NCBI GenBank assembly: GCA_034437795.1 | Contig: DAOTTI010000126.1 | Coordinates: 1-38,534, forward strand | DNA: 38,534 nt | Source of the DNA: DAOTTI01 sp034437795 | Lineage (GTDB): Bacteria > Chloroflexota > UBA11872 > UBA12225 | Reading direction: 5' to 3' | Shown here: one piece after another, positions 15,662-24,802 of the stretch | Numbering within the stretch: the stretch's first letter is position 1 | Layout: every line of letters starts with the position of its first letter | Translations under genes and position numbers: made by a program | The notes under the pieces: model-generated | What the model saw: only the letters and a program-made list of their open reading frames with translations | What the model was told of the DNA's origin: nothing | The model's database searches: none

Positions 15662-17086
15662 ATGGGCACCGGCACCATTCACGCCCTCAGCGGGTCGCCA
15701 GCGCGATCCGGCCTGGCCGAGTACGTCGCCGCCGTTCGCCTCTTTAGCCGCAACGCGCGGCTGTACCTGGTCCACATTATGGGCATGGACCTGATCCACG
15801 GCACGTGGGAGGTGCTGTTCAACCTCTACCTCCTGGCCCTGTTCACGCCGGCCGGCGGGGTGGAGCTGTTCGGCCGCCACTTCCACCCCATCGAGTTTGT
15901 CGGCCTGCGCCTGGCGGTGGGCGCGATTGCCGGCGGCATTGGCTCCATTCCTGCCGGGCTCGTGTCCGACCGCATTGGCCGGAAGGCGAGCTTCATCATC
16001 GGCGACGGGGGCGGCGCCCTGATCGCCCTGCTCAATATCCTGGTCACTAATCCGCTGTTCCTGCTGTGCACGCCGATCGTGAGCAGCGTGATGGGCAACC
16101 TCCACCACGTTTCGGAGACGGCGTTCATGGCGGAGAACAGCGAGCAGCGCGAGCGGGTGCACCTGTTCAGCGTCGGCCGCGCCGTCTCGACGTCCGTCGG
16201 CATGGTTGGGAGCCTGATCGCCGCGTCCCATCCTGCGCTCGTCTCCTGGTTTGCCGACCATCTGACGGCCTACCGCGTGGCGACCTTCGCCGGCATTGCC
16301 CTGTGGTTCCTCTCCCTCATTCCGGCCCTGATGCTGCGCGAGCAGCCGGCGTCGTCGCTCGCGGGGGCGGAGGAAGGAACGAAGGCGGCGGGCGCGAGGG
16401 GACTGCCATCCGGACAGGCTGAGGGCCGCCGCGTCTCGATCGGCTTCCGGTCCATCCGCCATCCGGCCTTGGTGGCGAAGCTGGTGGTCACCGGCGCCCT
16501 GATGAGCGTGGGGTACAGCGCGGCCCTGCCGTTCCTGAACGTCTTCTTCCACGAGCACCTGCACGCTCAGGAGCATGAGATTGGCGTGACCTTCGCCGCC
16601 GTCTCCGGTTTCGTGGCCATCGGCTCGTTGCTGGCCCCGTTCGTCGCCGCGCGCTTTGGCAAGGTGGACGGCGTGGTGCTGGTGCGCACGCTCTCGGTGC
16701 CGTTCATTCTGCTGCTGGCCTTCTCGCCGGAGGGGGCGAGCGACGCGGCCATTGGGCTGAGCCTGGCCGGCGCGGCCGTGGCCATGCGCGCGGTGCTGGT
16801 CAGCCTCTCGGGGCCGCTGGCGGAAGCCTTTGCCATGGAGATCCTGGATCCGAGCGAGCGCGCCACGATGGTGGGGATCGAGACGGCCACTGGCAGCGTG
16901 CTCCGCGCCGCCACGACCTTCTTGGGCAGCACCTGGATGGCCGGTGGCGACTTTCGGTCGCCCTTCATCGTCGCGGCGGGCTGCTACATGGCGGCGACGG
17001 CGCTGTTCTGGCTCTTCTTCCGGCGGGCGGAGGCACGGCCGGTCGCGGCGCTCCAGCCGGCGGTGACAGGGGCCCTCACCCCCTAG
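15662..17086 (+). CDS. Major facilitator superfamily transporter
   Basis: A 474-residue polytopic protein with about twelve hydrophobic segments in two halves, divided by a charged loop around residues 235-265. The MFS loop 2-3 signature appears as GLVSDRIGRKASF (about 100-112), and a partner motif FVAARFGKVDG lies in the second half. Substrate is unknown; multidrug and sugar carriers share these features. The ATG at 15662 has GAAGGAG 7 bases upstream; longer in-frame extensions read as low-complexity. The last residues (GALTP) are encoded by the start of an intergenic palindromic repeat. It stands alone, between cheB and a Rieske protein, with no functional link visible. Confidence 0.85.
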   Translation: MGTGTIHALSGSPARSGLAEYVAAVRLFSRNARLYLVHIMGMDLIHGTWEVLFNLYLLALFTPAGGVELFGRHFHPIEFVGLRLAVGAIAGGIGSIPAGLVSDRIGRKASFIIGDGGGALIALLNILVTNPLFLLCTPIVSSVMGNLHHVSETAFMAENSEQRERVHLFSVGRAVSTSVGMVGSLIAASHPALVSWFADHLTAYRVATFAGIALWFLSLIPALMLREQPASSLAGAEEGTKAAGARGLPSGQAEGRRVSIGFRSIRHPALVAKLVVTGALMSVGYSAALPFLNVFFHEHLHAQEHEIGVTFAAVSGFVAIGSLLAPFVAARFGKVDGVVLVRTLSVPFILLLAFSPEGASDAAIGLSLAGAAVAMRAVLVSLSGPLAEAFAMEILDPSERATMVGIETATGSVLRAATTFLGSTWMAGGDFRSPFIVAAGCYMAATALFWLFFRRAEARPVAALQPAVTGALTP

Positions 17087-17354
17087 ATGGGAGACGGGGA
17101 CCTCACCGGAGACGGGGACCTCACCGGAGACGGGGATCTCACCCCCTTCGGCCGAGGCCGCGCCCCTGCCCCTTGCCCCACCCCGCCGTGCGGCTGGGCC
17201 CCGCCGCCCCCGCTCCGGCGCGGAGCGGGGGAACGACGGCGATGGGGAGCGGAGGCTAGCCGGGACTGGTGCGTCGGCCGAATGGGATAGCGGGCTGTGG
17301 CGGCGGCTGGAGTACAGTTGAGAGTGAGCCGGGACGTGTAGAAGGAGCCAGCCG
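17087..17354. repeat. 18-bp tandem repeat and palindromic elements
   Basis: Three head-to-tail 18-bp copies (GGAGACGGGGACCTCACC) occupy 17090-17143, the third with one change. The unit consists of pieces of the dispersed palindromic element. A further degraded copy runs to about 17240. No gene is seen. Confidence 0.75.
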
Positions 17355-19226
17355 ATGACCGCTACGACCAGCACGACTACCACCACTGCGACGACTAGCA
17401 CCACCATTGATACGCCTGATAAGCCGGCGAGGCAGGATGCGCCCGCCGGCGGCTTCGTCCGCGCCTGCTCGCTGGAGCAGCTGCAGCGCGATGGCGTGGC
17501 CACGATGGGGGGCACGGGACATAACGTCGCTCTCTTCTGGCACGAGGGCCAGGTCTACGCCACGGATAACCGCTGCCCGCACATGGGCTTTCCCCTGAGC
17601 AAGGGCTACTGCAAGGACGGCATCCTGACCTGCTACTGGCACTACGCGCGCTTTGACCTCAAGAGCGGGGGCTGCTTCGATCCCGGGCTGGCGGACGACC
17701 TCCAGACCTACCCCGTGCTGGTCCGGGATGGCGAGGTGTGGGTGGACGTCAGCGTCACGGCCGACACGCCGGAGCGGCGCGAGGCGGAGCGCCGGCGGGC
17801 CTTTGCGCTCCTAGACGATGGGATGGAGCAGACGCTGCCCCTCTTTCTGGCCAAGGCCGTGCTGCGCCTGCTGGACCTGCGCACGCCGCCGCGGGAGATC
17901 GTTCATCGGGCGGTGCGGTACGCGCTGCGCTTCGGCTCGCGGCGCAACCGCAACGGCTGGGGCGACGGCACCACCATTCTCACCGCCATGGCCAACATCC
18001 TGGAGGACGTGGCGCCGGAGGACCGCTCGCTGGCGCTCTACCACGGCCTGCGCCGCGCCGCTGAGGACGTCGCCAACCAGATCGAGCGGACGGAGCTTGA
18101 CCCCCTTCCCAGGGCGGAGGTGCCGGTCGAGCGCCTGCGGGCCTGGTTCCGCCAGTTCATCGAGGCCAGGCAGCCGGACGGGGCCGAGCGCTGCCTGCGC
18201 ACGGCGATTGCGGCGGGGGCCAGCCCGGCGCAGCTGATCGACATGCTGGCAGCCGCGGCCACCGACCACTACTACCGCGACTTCTCGCACGTGATGGACA
18301 CCATCGCCAAGCAGTGCGAGCTGCTGGATCTGATCGGGTGGGACCAGGCGGCGTTCGTGCTGCCGGCGATCGTCGACCAGCTGGCTACGTCCACCAGGGA
18401 GGAGGAGCGCAACTCCTGGCACCATCCGATCGACTTGGTGGCCATCGTGGAGCCGGCGGTCGCGGAGCTGCCGGCGGTGGTCGACCTGAGCGCGACGGCG
18501 ACAGGCGCCTGGGAGGCGGGACTGGCGGAGGCGATCCTGGGCGATGACCCGCAGGCGATCATCGAGGCGGTGCTGGCTGCCTTCCGGCGCGGCCTGGCCG
18601 TGGCCGACGTGGCGCAGGCGCTGGCGTATGCGGCGGCGCTGCGGTTCACGCGCTTTCCCACCAGCAACGAGTTCGGGGATTGGGACACCGTGCTGCACGA
18701 TTTCACCTATTGCGCCTCGCTGGCGCAGGTGGCGCGGCGGGCGCCGTCCATCGAGCTGGCGCGCGGGGTGCTGCACGGGGCGATGGTGGTCTATCTCAGC
18801 CGCTTCCTGAACATCCCTGCTGCCCGCCTGCCCGGCGCCCGAGCGCTGGCCGCCGAGCCGGTCGAGGCGGAGGCGCTGACCTCGAAGCTGCTGGACCTGC
18901 TGGATCAGCAGTCCCGTGTGGACGAGGTGACGGCCGTGGTGTACCGCTATCTCACCCTGGGCCATGACCCCGCGCCGCTCCTGGCCGCCATGGCGCGGGG
19001 GACGCTCCGCGAGGATGCCGGCTTCCACGACTACCAGATCCTGGAGGAGGGCTTCCGGCTGTTCCACGATCTCCAGGCCACGGGCCATACGGAGGAGGCG
19101 CGCCAGGTACTGGTTGGCATTGCCCGCTGGCAGGCGGCGCACTCCCCCACGCGGCGCGCCGTCACCCAGACCTATACGATCGCGCGGCGCCTGCACCGTG
19201 GGGAGGCGATCTACGAGGAAGCGTAG
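17355..19226 (+). CDS. Rieske [2Fe-2S] protein fused to a large helical repeat domain
   Basis: The N-terminus is a Thr-rich stretch (1-25). Residues about 33-135 are a Rieske domain with ligands C74-P-H76 and C93-Y-W-H96. The remaining 490 residues are alpha-helical and cytoplasmic-looking. They contain three loose repeats with the pattern L..(M)LA.....(H/F)HD(Y/F)........L near residues 290-330, 410-455 and 535-575, the last reading LREDAGFHDYQILEEGF. I know no firm function for this part; conserved His/Asp residues suggest an iron- or substrate-binding helical oxidase domain fed by the Rieske centre. Length far exceeds Rieske ferredoxins. No reductase or partner gene is adjacent. Confidence 0.8.
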   Translation: MTATTSTTTTTATTSTTIDTPDKPARQDAPAGGFVRACSLEQLQRDGVATMGGTGHNVALFWHEGQVYATDNRCPHMGFPLSKGYCKDGILTCYWHYARFDLKSGGCFDPGLADDLQTYPVLVRDGEVWVDVSVTADTPERREAERRRAFALLDDGMEQTLPLFLAKAVLRLLDLRTPPREIVHRAVRYALRFGSRRNRNGWGDGTTILTAMANILEDVAPEDRSLALYHGLRRAAEDVANQIERTELDPLPRAEVPVERLRAWFRQFIEARQPDGAERCLRTAIAAGASPAQLIDMLAAAATDHYYRDFSHVMDTIAKQCELLDLIGWDQAAFVLPAIVDQLATSTREEERNSWHHPIDLVAIVEPAVAELPAVVDLSATATGAWEAGLAEAILGDDPQAIIEAVLAAFRRGLAVADVAQALAYAAALRFTRFPTSNEFGDWDTVLHDFTYCASLAQVARRAPSIELARGVLHGAMVVYLSRFLNIPAARLPGARALAAEPVEAEALTSKLLDLLDQQSRVDEVTAVVYRYLTLGHDPAPLLAAMARGTLREDAGFHDYQILEEGFRLFHDLQATGHTEEARQVLVGIARWQAAHSPTRRAVTQTYTIARRLHRGEAIYEEA

Positions 19227-19640
19227 GGGACACGGGGGCGCGGGGAGAGCCCTCACCCCCCTCGGCCGGGGCCGCGCCGCACCCCTGCCCCCTCGGCCCC
19301 ACCGTGCGGCTTGGCCACGCCGCCCCTTCTCCGACACGGAGAGGGGAGACGAGGGCCACGGGGAGAGGGGGGAAGACCTCACCCCCTGGCCCCCTCTCCG
19401 TGTCGGAGAAGGGGAACGACGGCCACGGGAAGAAGGCTCACGTGCGGCGTCGCGCAGCCGCGGCTCTGATGTGGGGACGGAGAGACGCAGGCAGAAGACC
19501 TCACCCCCTTGGGCCGCGGCCAAGCCGCACGGCGGGGTGGGGCATAGGGTGGGTGCGGCGCGGTATGACAACGCCACTACAAAACGCCACTACAATCTGT
19601 AGCAGTGACGTTGCGGGCTGGAGTGCTGACAGCCATCGCT
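19227..19640. repeat. Gap with at least four palindromic repeat copies
   Basis: No gene is seen. Elements of the CCCTCACCCCC...CCCTCTCC/GGAGAGGG family occur at about 19250-19350, 19376-19425 and 19497-19545. Just before the next gene, CGCCACTACAA is repeated twice (19569-19594). Confidence 0.6.
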
Positions 19641-20459
19641 ATGGCGGGCAGGGGGCGTCGCAGCGAGGAGCGGGCGTCCCTACAGGCGCCGGCGCGCGGA
19701 GCGCGGCGCGCGCGGTTCTGGGAGATCGACGCCCTGCGGGGCGTGGCCGTGGTGTCGATGGTCTTTTTCCACTTGATGTGGGACCTCAGCTACCTCGGGA
19801 TGGCCGGCATCGACATCTACGCCACGCCGTGGCGCCTGTTCGCGCGGGGCATTGGCACTACCTTTACGCTGCTGCTGGGGCTATCGCTGACATTGAGCTA
19901 TGCCCGCCGCCAGGCCGGGCCGGCGCCGCCCACGGGGTTCGCGGCCTTCCTTGCCTATCTCCGGCGGGGCGCCGGCATTTTGGCCCTGGGAATGGTGGTC
20001 TCGCTGGTGACCCACGTCGTGATTGGTCCCTTTGCCGTGGTGTTCGGCATTCTGCACCTGCTGGGCCTGTCGGTGATCCTGGCCTATCCGTTTCTGCAGG
20101 CCAGTCCCTGGGTGAGCCTGCTGGCCGGGCTGGCCGGCATCGCGGCCGGCTCGTACCTTAACTCGGTGGTCGCGCCGTACCCGTGGCTGACGTGGCTGGG
20201 CGTGCCGGGGGCCGGGCTGGCCATGGTCGACTACTATCCGCTCCTGCCGTGGTTCGGGGTTGCGCTGCTGGGGGTGGCCGCCGGCAAGGTGCTTTACCCG
20301 CGGGGCGCGCGGCGCTTCGCCCTGGCGGAGCTGGGGCAGGCGGCGCCGGTGCGGGGGCTGTGCTTCCTGGGGCGCAACTCGCTGGTGATCTACATGGTCC
20401 ACCAGCCGATCCTGCTGGGCAGCCTGCTCGCCATCACCTGGGCGCTGCTCAGGGCGTGA
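19641..20459 (+). CDS. DUF1624-like multi-pass membrane protein (acyltransferase-related)
   Basis: About 272 residues with seven or eight hydrophobic segments. The opening RFWEIDALRGVAVVSMVFFHLMWDL is typical of the DUF1624 / heparan-alpha-glucosaminide acetyltransferase-like group, in which a membrane histidine (here in FFHLMWD) acts in acetyl transfer. The closing segment SLVIYMVHQPILLG is also standard for this family and related acyltransferases. Function is probably acylation of a cell-surface glycan, by family inference only. The ATG at 19641 is used; a GTG at 19605 would add 12 residues, and neither has a clear Shine-Dalgarno. It has no operon partner. Confidence 0.8.
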   Translation: MAGRGRRSEERASLQAPARGARRARFWEIDALRGVAVVSMVFFHLMWDLSYLGMAGIDIYATPWRLFARGIGTTFTLLLGLSLTLSYARRQAGPAPPTGFAAFLAYLRRGAGILALGMVVSLVTHVVIGPFAVVFGILHLLGLSVILAYPFLQASPWVSLLAGLAGIAAGSYLNSVVAPYPWLTWLGVPGAGLAMVDYYPLLPWFGVALLGVAAGKVLYPRGARRFALAELGQAAPVRGLCFLGRNSLVIYMVHQPILLGSLLAITWALLRA

Positions 20460-20841
20460 GCGCTGCACGAACTTCCCCTGTTTGGGAGTGAGTCCTGTAT
20501 GTGGACGCCTCACCCTGGCCCTAAGGGAGGGAGTAGCGAGTGACGAGCAGCGAGTAGCGAGAGGAGCCCTCACCGCCGCCCGCTGCGCGGGCCCCCGCTC
20601 TCCCAGGGGGAGAGGGAATGAGTGTCTCCCAGAGGGAGATGGGGGTCCTGCTCCGCGTCCCACGTCTCCACCCGCGCCCCTAACCCTCGCTCACAGGGAG
20701 AGGGGGGCACCACCGGATACCAACCCACACACCGTGGCCCCTAACCCTCGCCCACAGGGAGGGGGGACTGCAGGTGGTGCCCTCACCCCAACCATCTCCC
20801 TTGGGGAGAGGGAACTCTCCGCTGGCCGTGAAGAACCGGGG
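20460..20841. repeat. Convergent gap with four palindromic elements and a heptamer run
   Basis: No gene is seen between two convergent genes. Palindromic elements lie at about 20507-20530, 20563-20615, 20680-20705 and 20738-20815. AGCGAGT-type repeats occupy 20530-20560. Confidence 0.6.
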
Positions 20842-22005
20842 CTAGTGGGATGCTGCTGGGGCAGTGGTGGCCGCGGGTGGCCGGAAGTCGGGCACGGGGA
20901 GGGGCACCCCACCCTGGGCGATCGACTGCTCGGAGATCAGGCCGGGCACGGTGTAGTCCAGGGCACGGTAGACGTCGATGGGCGGCGGTCTACCGTCGCG
21001 AATGGCCTGCACGAAGTCGCGCACGACGAAGTAGTCGCCGCCCCCGTGGCCGGCGCGGCGGGCCTCGTCCGAGATATGGCGCCACATCTCCGGCAGGTGC
21101 TCCTCGTAGTCCCACAGGGGGCGCCACTCGCGTCGCTCGTGCGCGTGGGGCGGAGGCGGGTTCTCGCCGAGCCAGATCTTCGGCTGGTCGCCGAGGCCAC
21201 GCGCGCCTTCGAAGCAGCCGTTGGTGCCCTGGAGCGAATAGTAGGCCATGGCGTGCGGCCGGTTGCTGATCATATCCAGACGGACCTTGATCAGCCCGCC
21301 GGTGTTGAGGCGGCAGAGCATGAGGCAGGTATCGTCGTGCGGGTGCTCGGGGTCGGTGTGGACGCCGGAGCCCAGGCAGCTGACGGTGACCACGCGGGCT
21401 TGCGGGCCGAAGAACTCGAGGGCCGGCCCGAGGCTATGGGTGCCGTAGGTGCAGCCGCGTTTGCCCACCTGCCAGGTGGCGCGCCAGGTCAGGCCGCCAT
21501 CGGGGGCGTGGTGCAGGTGCTTCACGTCGTGCAGATACTCCCCTTCGGCGAAGTAGCACGCCCCAAAGAGCCCTTTGTGCGCCATGGCGCGGACCAGCAC
21601 CACGTCCTTCCGGTAGCAGTAGTTCTCCGCCATCATGTACTGGGCGCCGCTGGCGCGCGCGGCGCGGCGGACGGCGTCGACCAGGGCCGCGCACTGCTCC
21701 AGGTCGACGGCGGCCGTGACCTCGCTCAGCACGTGCGCGCCGCGTTCCAGGGCCTGGATGGCCTGGGGCACGTGCAGGTGCATCGGGGTGCCCAGCACGA
21801 CCAGGTCCGGCTGGGCGCGGTCCAGCAGGTCGCCGAAGTCGACGAACTGCGCGGCGGCGCCTACATCCGCGCGGCCGGCGAGCCGCGCCAACTGGACGGG
21901 GTCCGGCTCGCAGACGCCGACGATGCGTACGTCCGGCAGCGAGCAGAGCCCGGGGATGAAGTCGCCGGCTCGCTTGCCGGCCAATCCGACGGTGAGTACA
22001 GCCAC
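20842..22005 (-). CDS. Gfo/Idh/MocA family oxidoreductase (EKP-less subgroup)
   Basis: A predicted NAD(P)-dependent sugar or cyclitol dehydrogenase of 387 residues. It has the N-terminal Rossmann fold and the C-terminal dimerisation domain of the family. The nucleotide-binding loop is degenerate (GLAGKRAGDF), and the catalytic EKP lysine is replaced (HVLSEVTAAV). The segment YMMAENYCY and the histidine motif YGTHSLGP are shared with the dehydrogenase at 27850-29079, as is GHGGGDYF near the C-terminus. The start is a GTG at 22005. It is the last gene of a minus-strand sugar island, downstream of the chimeric dioxygenase gene, so oxidation of an imported sugar derivative is likely but unproven. 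Confidence 0.86.
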   Translation of the reverse strand: MAVLTVGLAGKRAGDFIPGLCSLPDVRIVGVCEPDPVQLARLAGRADVGAAAQFVDFGDLLDRAQPDLVVLGTPMHLHVPQAIQALERGAHVLSEVTAAVDLEQCAALVDAVRRAARASGAQYMMAENYCYRKDVVLVRAMAHKGLFGACYFAEGEYLHDVKHLHHAPDGGLTWRATWQVGKRGCTYGTHSLGPALEFFGPQARVVTVSCLGSGVHTDPEHPHDDTCLMLCRLNTGGLIKVRLDMISNRPHAMAYYSLQGTNGCFEGARGLGDQPKIWLGENPPPPHAHERREWRPLWDYEEHLPEMWRHISDEARRAGHGGGDYFVVRDFVQAIRDGRPPPIDVYRALDYTVPGLISEQSIAQGGVPLPVPDFRPPAATTAPAASH

Positions 22006-22276
22006 AGGGTGTGTTCTCCCTCCTTGCTGGGGTCTAACCTGGATTGTTTACCAGCGGAGCCGGCGCGGGGAGGAGCCGTCACCCCCTTTGGTCGCGGCCG
22101 CGCCACCCCCACTCTCGCACGCGGGAGAGGGGGAGACGAGGGCCAGGGCCGTTCGGTAGCGCACCATGGATGAGCGCTCACAGACCGAGCAACTACTCAG
22201 CCCGCCGGCCCTGAGAGCGCCAGCGCAATCACGGCTATTGTCCCTGGAGGCGGAGCAGGTGTCCTACCGATTGGCA
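22006..22276. repeat. Spacer with one palindromic element
   Basis: Bases about 22070-22147 hold a copy of the dispersed element with CCCACTCTCGCACGCGGGAG as its hairpin core. No gene is seen. Confidence 0.5.
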
Positions 22277-23182
22277 TCAGACGCAGCCGGGGTATTCCCT
22301 GCCCTGGAGCAGGGGGAAGTGAGGCTTGCGGTCGGGGTCACCCAGCCAGCGGCTGTCGGCGCGCATGTACGAGAGCACCAGGCCACGGCGGCGCTTCTCC
22401 GTCCTGTTCGGGCCGCTGCCGTGGACGGTGCAGGAATGGTGGAAGCTGACCCCGCCGGGCGGCAGGACCACGGGGATCGCCGTGCTCAGGTCCAGGCCGC
22501 GGACGTGGAGGAACTGGTCATCGCCGCGCTCGTGCGGCACGACACCGAGCTTATGGCTCCCGGGCACCATGTGCACGCAGCCGTTCTCCAGCGTGGCCTC
22601 ATCCAGGGACACCCAGCAGCTGACCAGGGCCGGCGGCCAGATCGCCGTCCAGTAGCCGGAGTCCTGGTGCCAGGAGACCGGCGAGCCGTGGAAGGGGGGC
22701 TTCATCAGCACCTGGTCGCTGTAGAGCTTGATGTCCGGCGTGCCCAGGAGCGTCTCCAGGATGTTCAGGAGCTTGGGATTGCAGGCGAGCTCCATGATCG
22801 CCGGCACGTGGCGCGTCACGCCCGTGAGCTGCCAGACGCGGTCCTTCTCGTCCACGTCCTGGAGCCCGCCCCGCTGGGCTTCCGCCTCCAGGCGCCGGCC
22901 GACCAGCTGCGCCTCGGGGTACTTCTCCTGGAAGCTGGCGATCGCCTGCTCGTGGATGGCGTTGAGGGGCGCCCAGTTCTGGCTGAGCAGCTCGAAGGTG
23001 CCGGCCACGCGCGCCGGCGGGCGATCGGCCAGCGGCTGGACGGGGGCGCAGGCTGCCAGGATCACGCCGGCCGTGGCGCCAATGGCAGCCCGCCGGCGGC
23101 TGGCTCGGTCTCGCCCCTGCGCCGCGCTCGCGGGACCTCCCGATGCAAGGGCGGCTGGCGTGGTGGCGAGCACTTGTGGCAT
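22277..23182 (-). CDS. Chimera: sugar-binding lipoprotein N-terminus fused to phytanoyl-CoA dioxygenase-like domain
   Basis: Residues 1-45 are a twin-arginine-like lipoprotein signal (SRRRAAIGATAGVILAAC, lipid Cys 45). Residues 61-94 match the start of a mature sugar-binding protein; compare LSQNWAPLNAIHEQAIASFQ here with VQNFQPTINIIEKAIPAFQ in the binding protein at 26277-27695. From about residue 97 the protein is a PhyH-type Fe(II)/2-oxoglutarate dioxygenase, with H172-x-D174 (WHQDSGYW) and distal H254, plus Arg 264-266 for the co-substrate. About 50 residues normally found at the start of PhyH proteins are missing. A deletion joining two neighbouring genes explains this best. The ATG has a strong AGGAGG. 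An exported lipoprotein dioxygenase would be unusual, so activity is doubtful. Confidence 0.8.
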   Translation of the reverse strand: MPQVLATTPAALASGGPASAAQGRDRASRRRAAIGATAGVILAACAPVQPLADRPPARVAGTFELLSQNWAPLNAIHEQAIASFQEKYPEAQLVGRRLEAEAQRGGLQDVDEKDRVWQLTGVTRHVPAIMELACNPKLLNILETLLGTPDIKLYSDQVLMKPPFHGSPVSWHQDSGYWTAIWPPALVSCWVSLDEATLENGCVHMVPGSHKLGVVPHERGDDQFLHVRGLDLSTAIPVVLPPGGVSFHHSCTVHGSGPNRTEKRRRGLVLSYMRADSRWLGDPDRKPHFPLLQGREYPGCV

Positions 23183-23204
23183 GGCACACCTCCTATGGGA
23201 GTAG

Positions 23205-23285
23205 CGAGTGAGGAGCCGTCACCCTAAGCCCCTCCCAAAGGGAGAGGGGACTGCTGGCCCGCTCCCAGAGGGAGAGGAGGCTCAT
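23205..23285. repeat. Palindromic element and heptamer remnant
   Basis: A short copy of the dispersed element, with CCCTCCCAAAGGGAGAGGGG as core, follows a single AGTAGCGAGT unit. It lies between the binding-protein gene and the chimeric gene. Confidence 0.5.
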
Positions 23286-23329
23286 TGGCGGTACTTTCAC
23301 CTGGCGGTACGTCCATTGCGGTGCGGCGC

Positions 23330-24733
23330 CTATTTGAAGGTGGCGCCGCAGGATGCAGCGGCGGCTTCGATCTGGCCTTTGATGTCGCGGAAGATGATGG
23401 GCCGGGCGGTCCCGTCGCGCATCACCTGGTTCAGCGCGGGATTGACGACCTTGCCGGCCTCTGTCTGGCAGAGGAAGTTCTCTGTCGGTGTGAGGTAGTT
23501 CATCGTGGTCAGGGCGTCGGTGACGACCTTCAGGTTGACCCGCTCCAGCACGGCGAACCGCTGGCGCACCACCCTGACCCAGTGGTCCAGCACCGACTTG
23601 CGCGATGGGATGAGCAGGTCGAGCTCGGCCTGCTTCTCATAGTAGGGCTTGCTGGTGACGAACTTGAGCAGCTCCCAGGCGGCGTCTTTGGCCTTGCTGT
23701 GCTTCCACATGGACCAGGCGTCGGTATCGCCTAGCGCGGTGCGCTTGGCGGGGCCCTTTGGCACGTGCTGGATGTCCCACTCCGCCTGCATGCTCTGGGC
23801 GATCCGCTGGAGCTGGTACATGCCTTCCTCGTACATGGCGATCCGGCCCTGCAGGAACCCGTCGCGGGGGCTGTTCGGCTGCCAGTCGCGCTTGGCCGGA
23901 TCCAGGGGCGCCCAGGTCTGGTCATCGAAGAGGCGGGCCCGCGCCCATTCCAGGCCCTGCTGCGCCGGGGGCAGGTCGAGCTGGGTCTTGGCCAGGTTGT
24001 TCGGGTCCACGACGTGGCCGCCGAACATGGTGACGAGGTTCTGGCCGCGGATGAAGCTGTTGGCCGGCTTGTAGCCGCCCCAGATGCGCGCGCCGCTGGA
24101 ATCGGTGAAGGTCATCTGCTTGAGGGCGGTGGCGTACTCGTCGCGCCCCCATTCCAGCGCCGGCTCCCTGACGCCGCGCTGCTTGAAGAGCGACCGGTTG
24201 TAGAAGAGCACGTCCATGTCGACGTAGGTGGGCAGGCCGTAGCGAAAGGCGGTGGTGGGGATCTGCACCGTCTGCCACTGGTAGGCGACGAAGTCGTCGA
24301 CATCCGCCTTCTTGAGGTCGCGGACGTACTCGTTGAGGTTCTGGATCTGCCCCTGCGCGGAGAGCTCCCAGATACCCGGGGGCCAGTTCTGGATCACATC
24401 CGGCCCTTCGCCGGCGATCATCATGGTCAGCGTCTTCTCATTGTTCCCCGCGCTGCCGGCGACGTAGCTTACGGAGATGTGCGGATACTGCTGGTGGAAG
24501 ACGGCCAGCATGGTCTTGGCCAGCTCTTCGTAGGTGGGGCCATCGCGGATCTGCCACACCAGCTTTGCCGGCGGGCCACCGGCCGCCCTGCGCTCACCTC
24601 CGGCTGGCCCTCCCGGACCGCAGCCTGTGGCCAGCGCCACGGCGGACGCCGGCACGGCCGCCAGCCACCCGAACTGCGCCCGGCGCGTGCGTTTGACACC
24701 ACTCGAGCGCTGCGCTTGCCTCGCCTGTTCCAT
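23330..24733 (-). CDS. ABC transporter sugar-binding lipoprotein
   Basis: An extracellular solute-binding protein of family 1 type, 467 residues. It has a positively charged start and a lipobox ending ALATGC (lipid Cys 38). The mature part has the usual features: LVWQIRDGPTYEELAKTMLAVF near the start, a GPDVIQNW strand-turn, YVDMDVLFYNRSLFKQRGV, and GRIAMYEEGMYQL. Such proteins deliver sugars to inner-membrane permeases; none is encoded in this window. The ATG at 24733 has GGGAGG 9 bases upstream. Neighbours are a Gfo/Idh/MocA dehydrogenase upstream and the chimeric dioxygenase gene downstream, so the substrate is probably a carbohydrate that they process. Confidence 0.92.
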   Translation of the reverse strand: MEQARQAQRSSGVKRTRRAQFGWLAAVPASAVALATGCGPGGPAGGERRAAGGPPAKLVWQIRDGPTYEELAKTMLAVFHQQYPHISVSYVAGSAGNNEKTLTMMIAGEGPDVIQNWPPGIWELSAQGQIQNLNEYVRDLKKADVDDFVAYQWQTVQIPTTAFRYGLPTYVDMDVLFYNRSLFKQRGVREPALEWGRDEYATALKQMTFTDSSGARIWGGYKPANSFIRGQNLVTMFGGHVVDPNNLAKTQLDLPPAQQGLEWARARLFDDQTWAPLDPAKRDWQPNSPRDGFLQGRIAMYEEGMYQLQRIAQSMQAEWDIQHVPKGPAKRTALGDTDAWSMWKHSKAKDAAWELLKFVTSKPYYEKQAELDLLIPSRKSVLDHWVRVVRQRFAVLERVNLKVVTDALTTMNYLTPTENFLCQTEAGKVVNPALNQVMRDGTARPIIFRDIKGQIEAAAASCGATFK

Positions 24734-24802
24734 GGCACCAACCTCCCTGTCATGCTGCGCCTGCGGCGCGGATGCGCCCGCGGACGTACGCCTGACGTGC
24801 AG

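Noticed and set aside
15344..17515. 723-residue open frame on the minus strand across the transporter
   Set aside because: Low-complexity composition and full overlap with a clear MFS gene; it also runs through intergenic repeats.
20482..22173. 563-residue plus-strand frame across the Gfo/Idh/MocA gene
   Set aside because: The opposite strand encodes recognisable family motifs throughout; the plus-strand product has none and includes translated repeat DNA.
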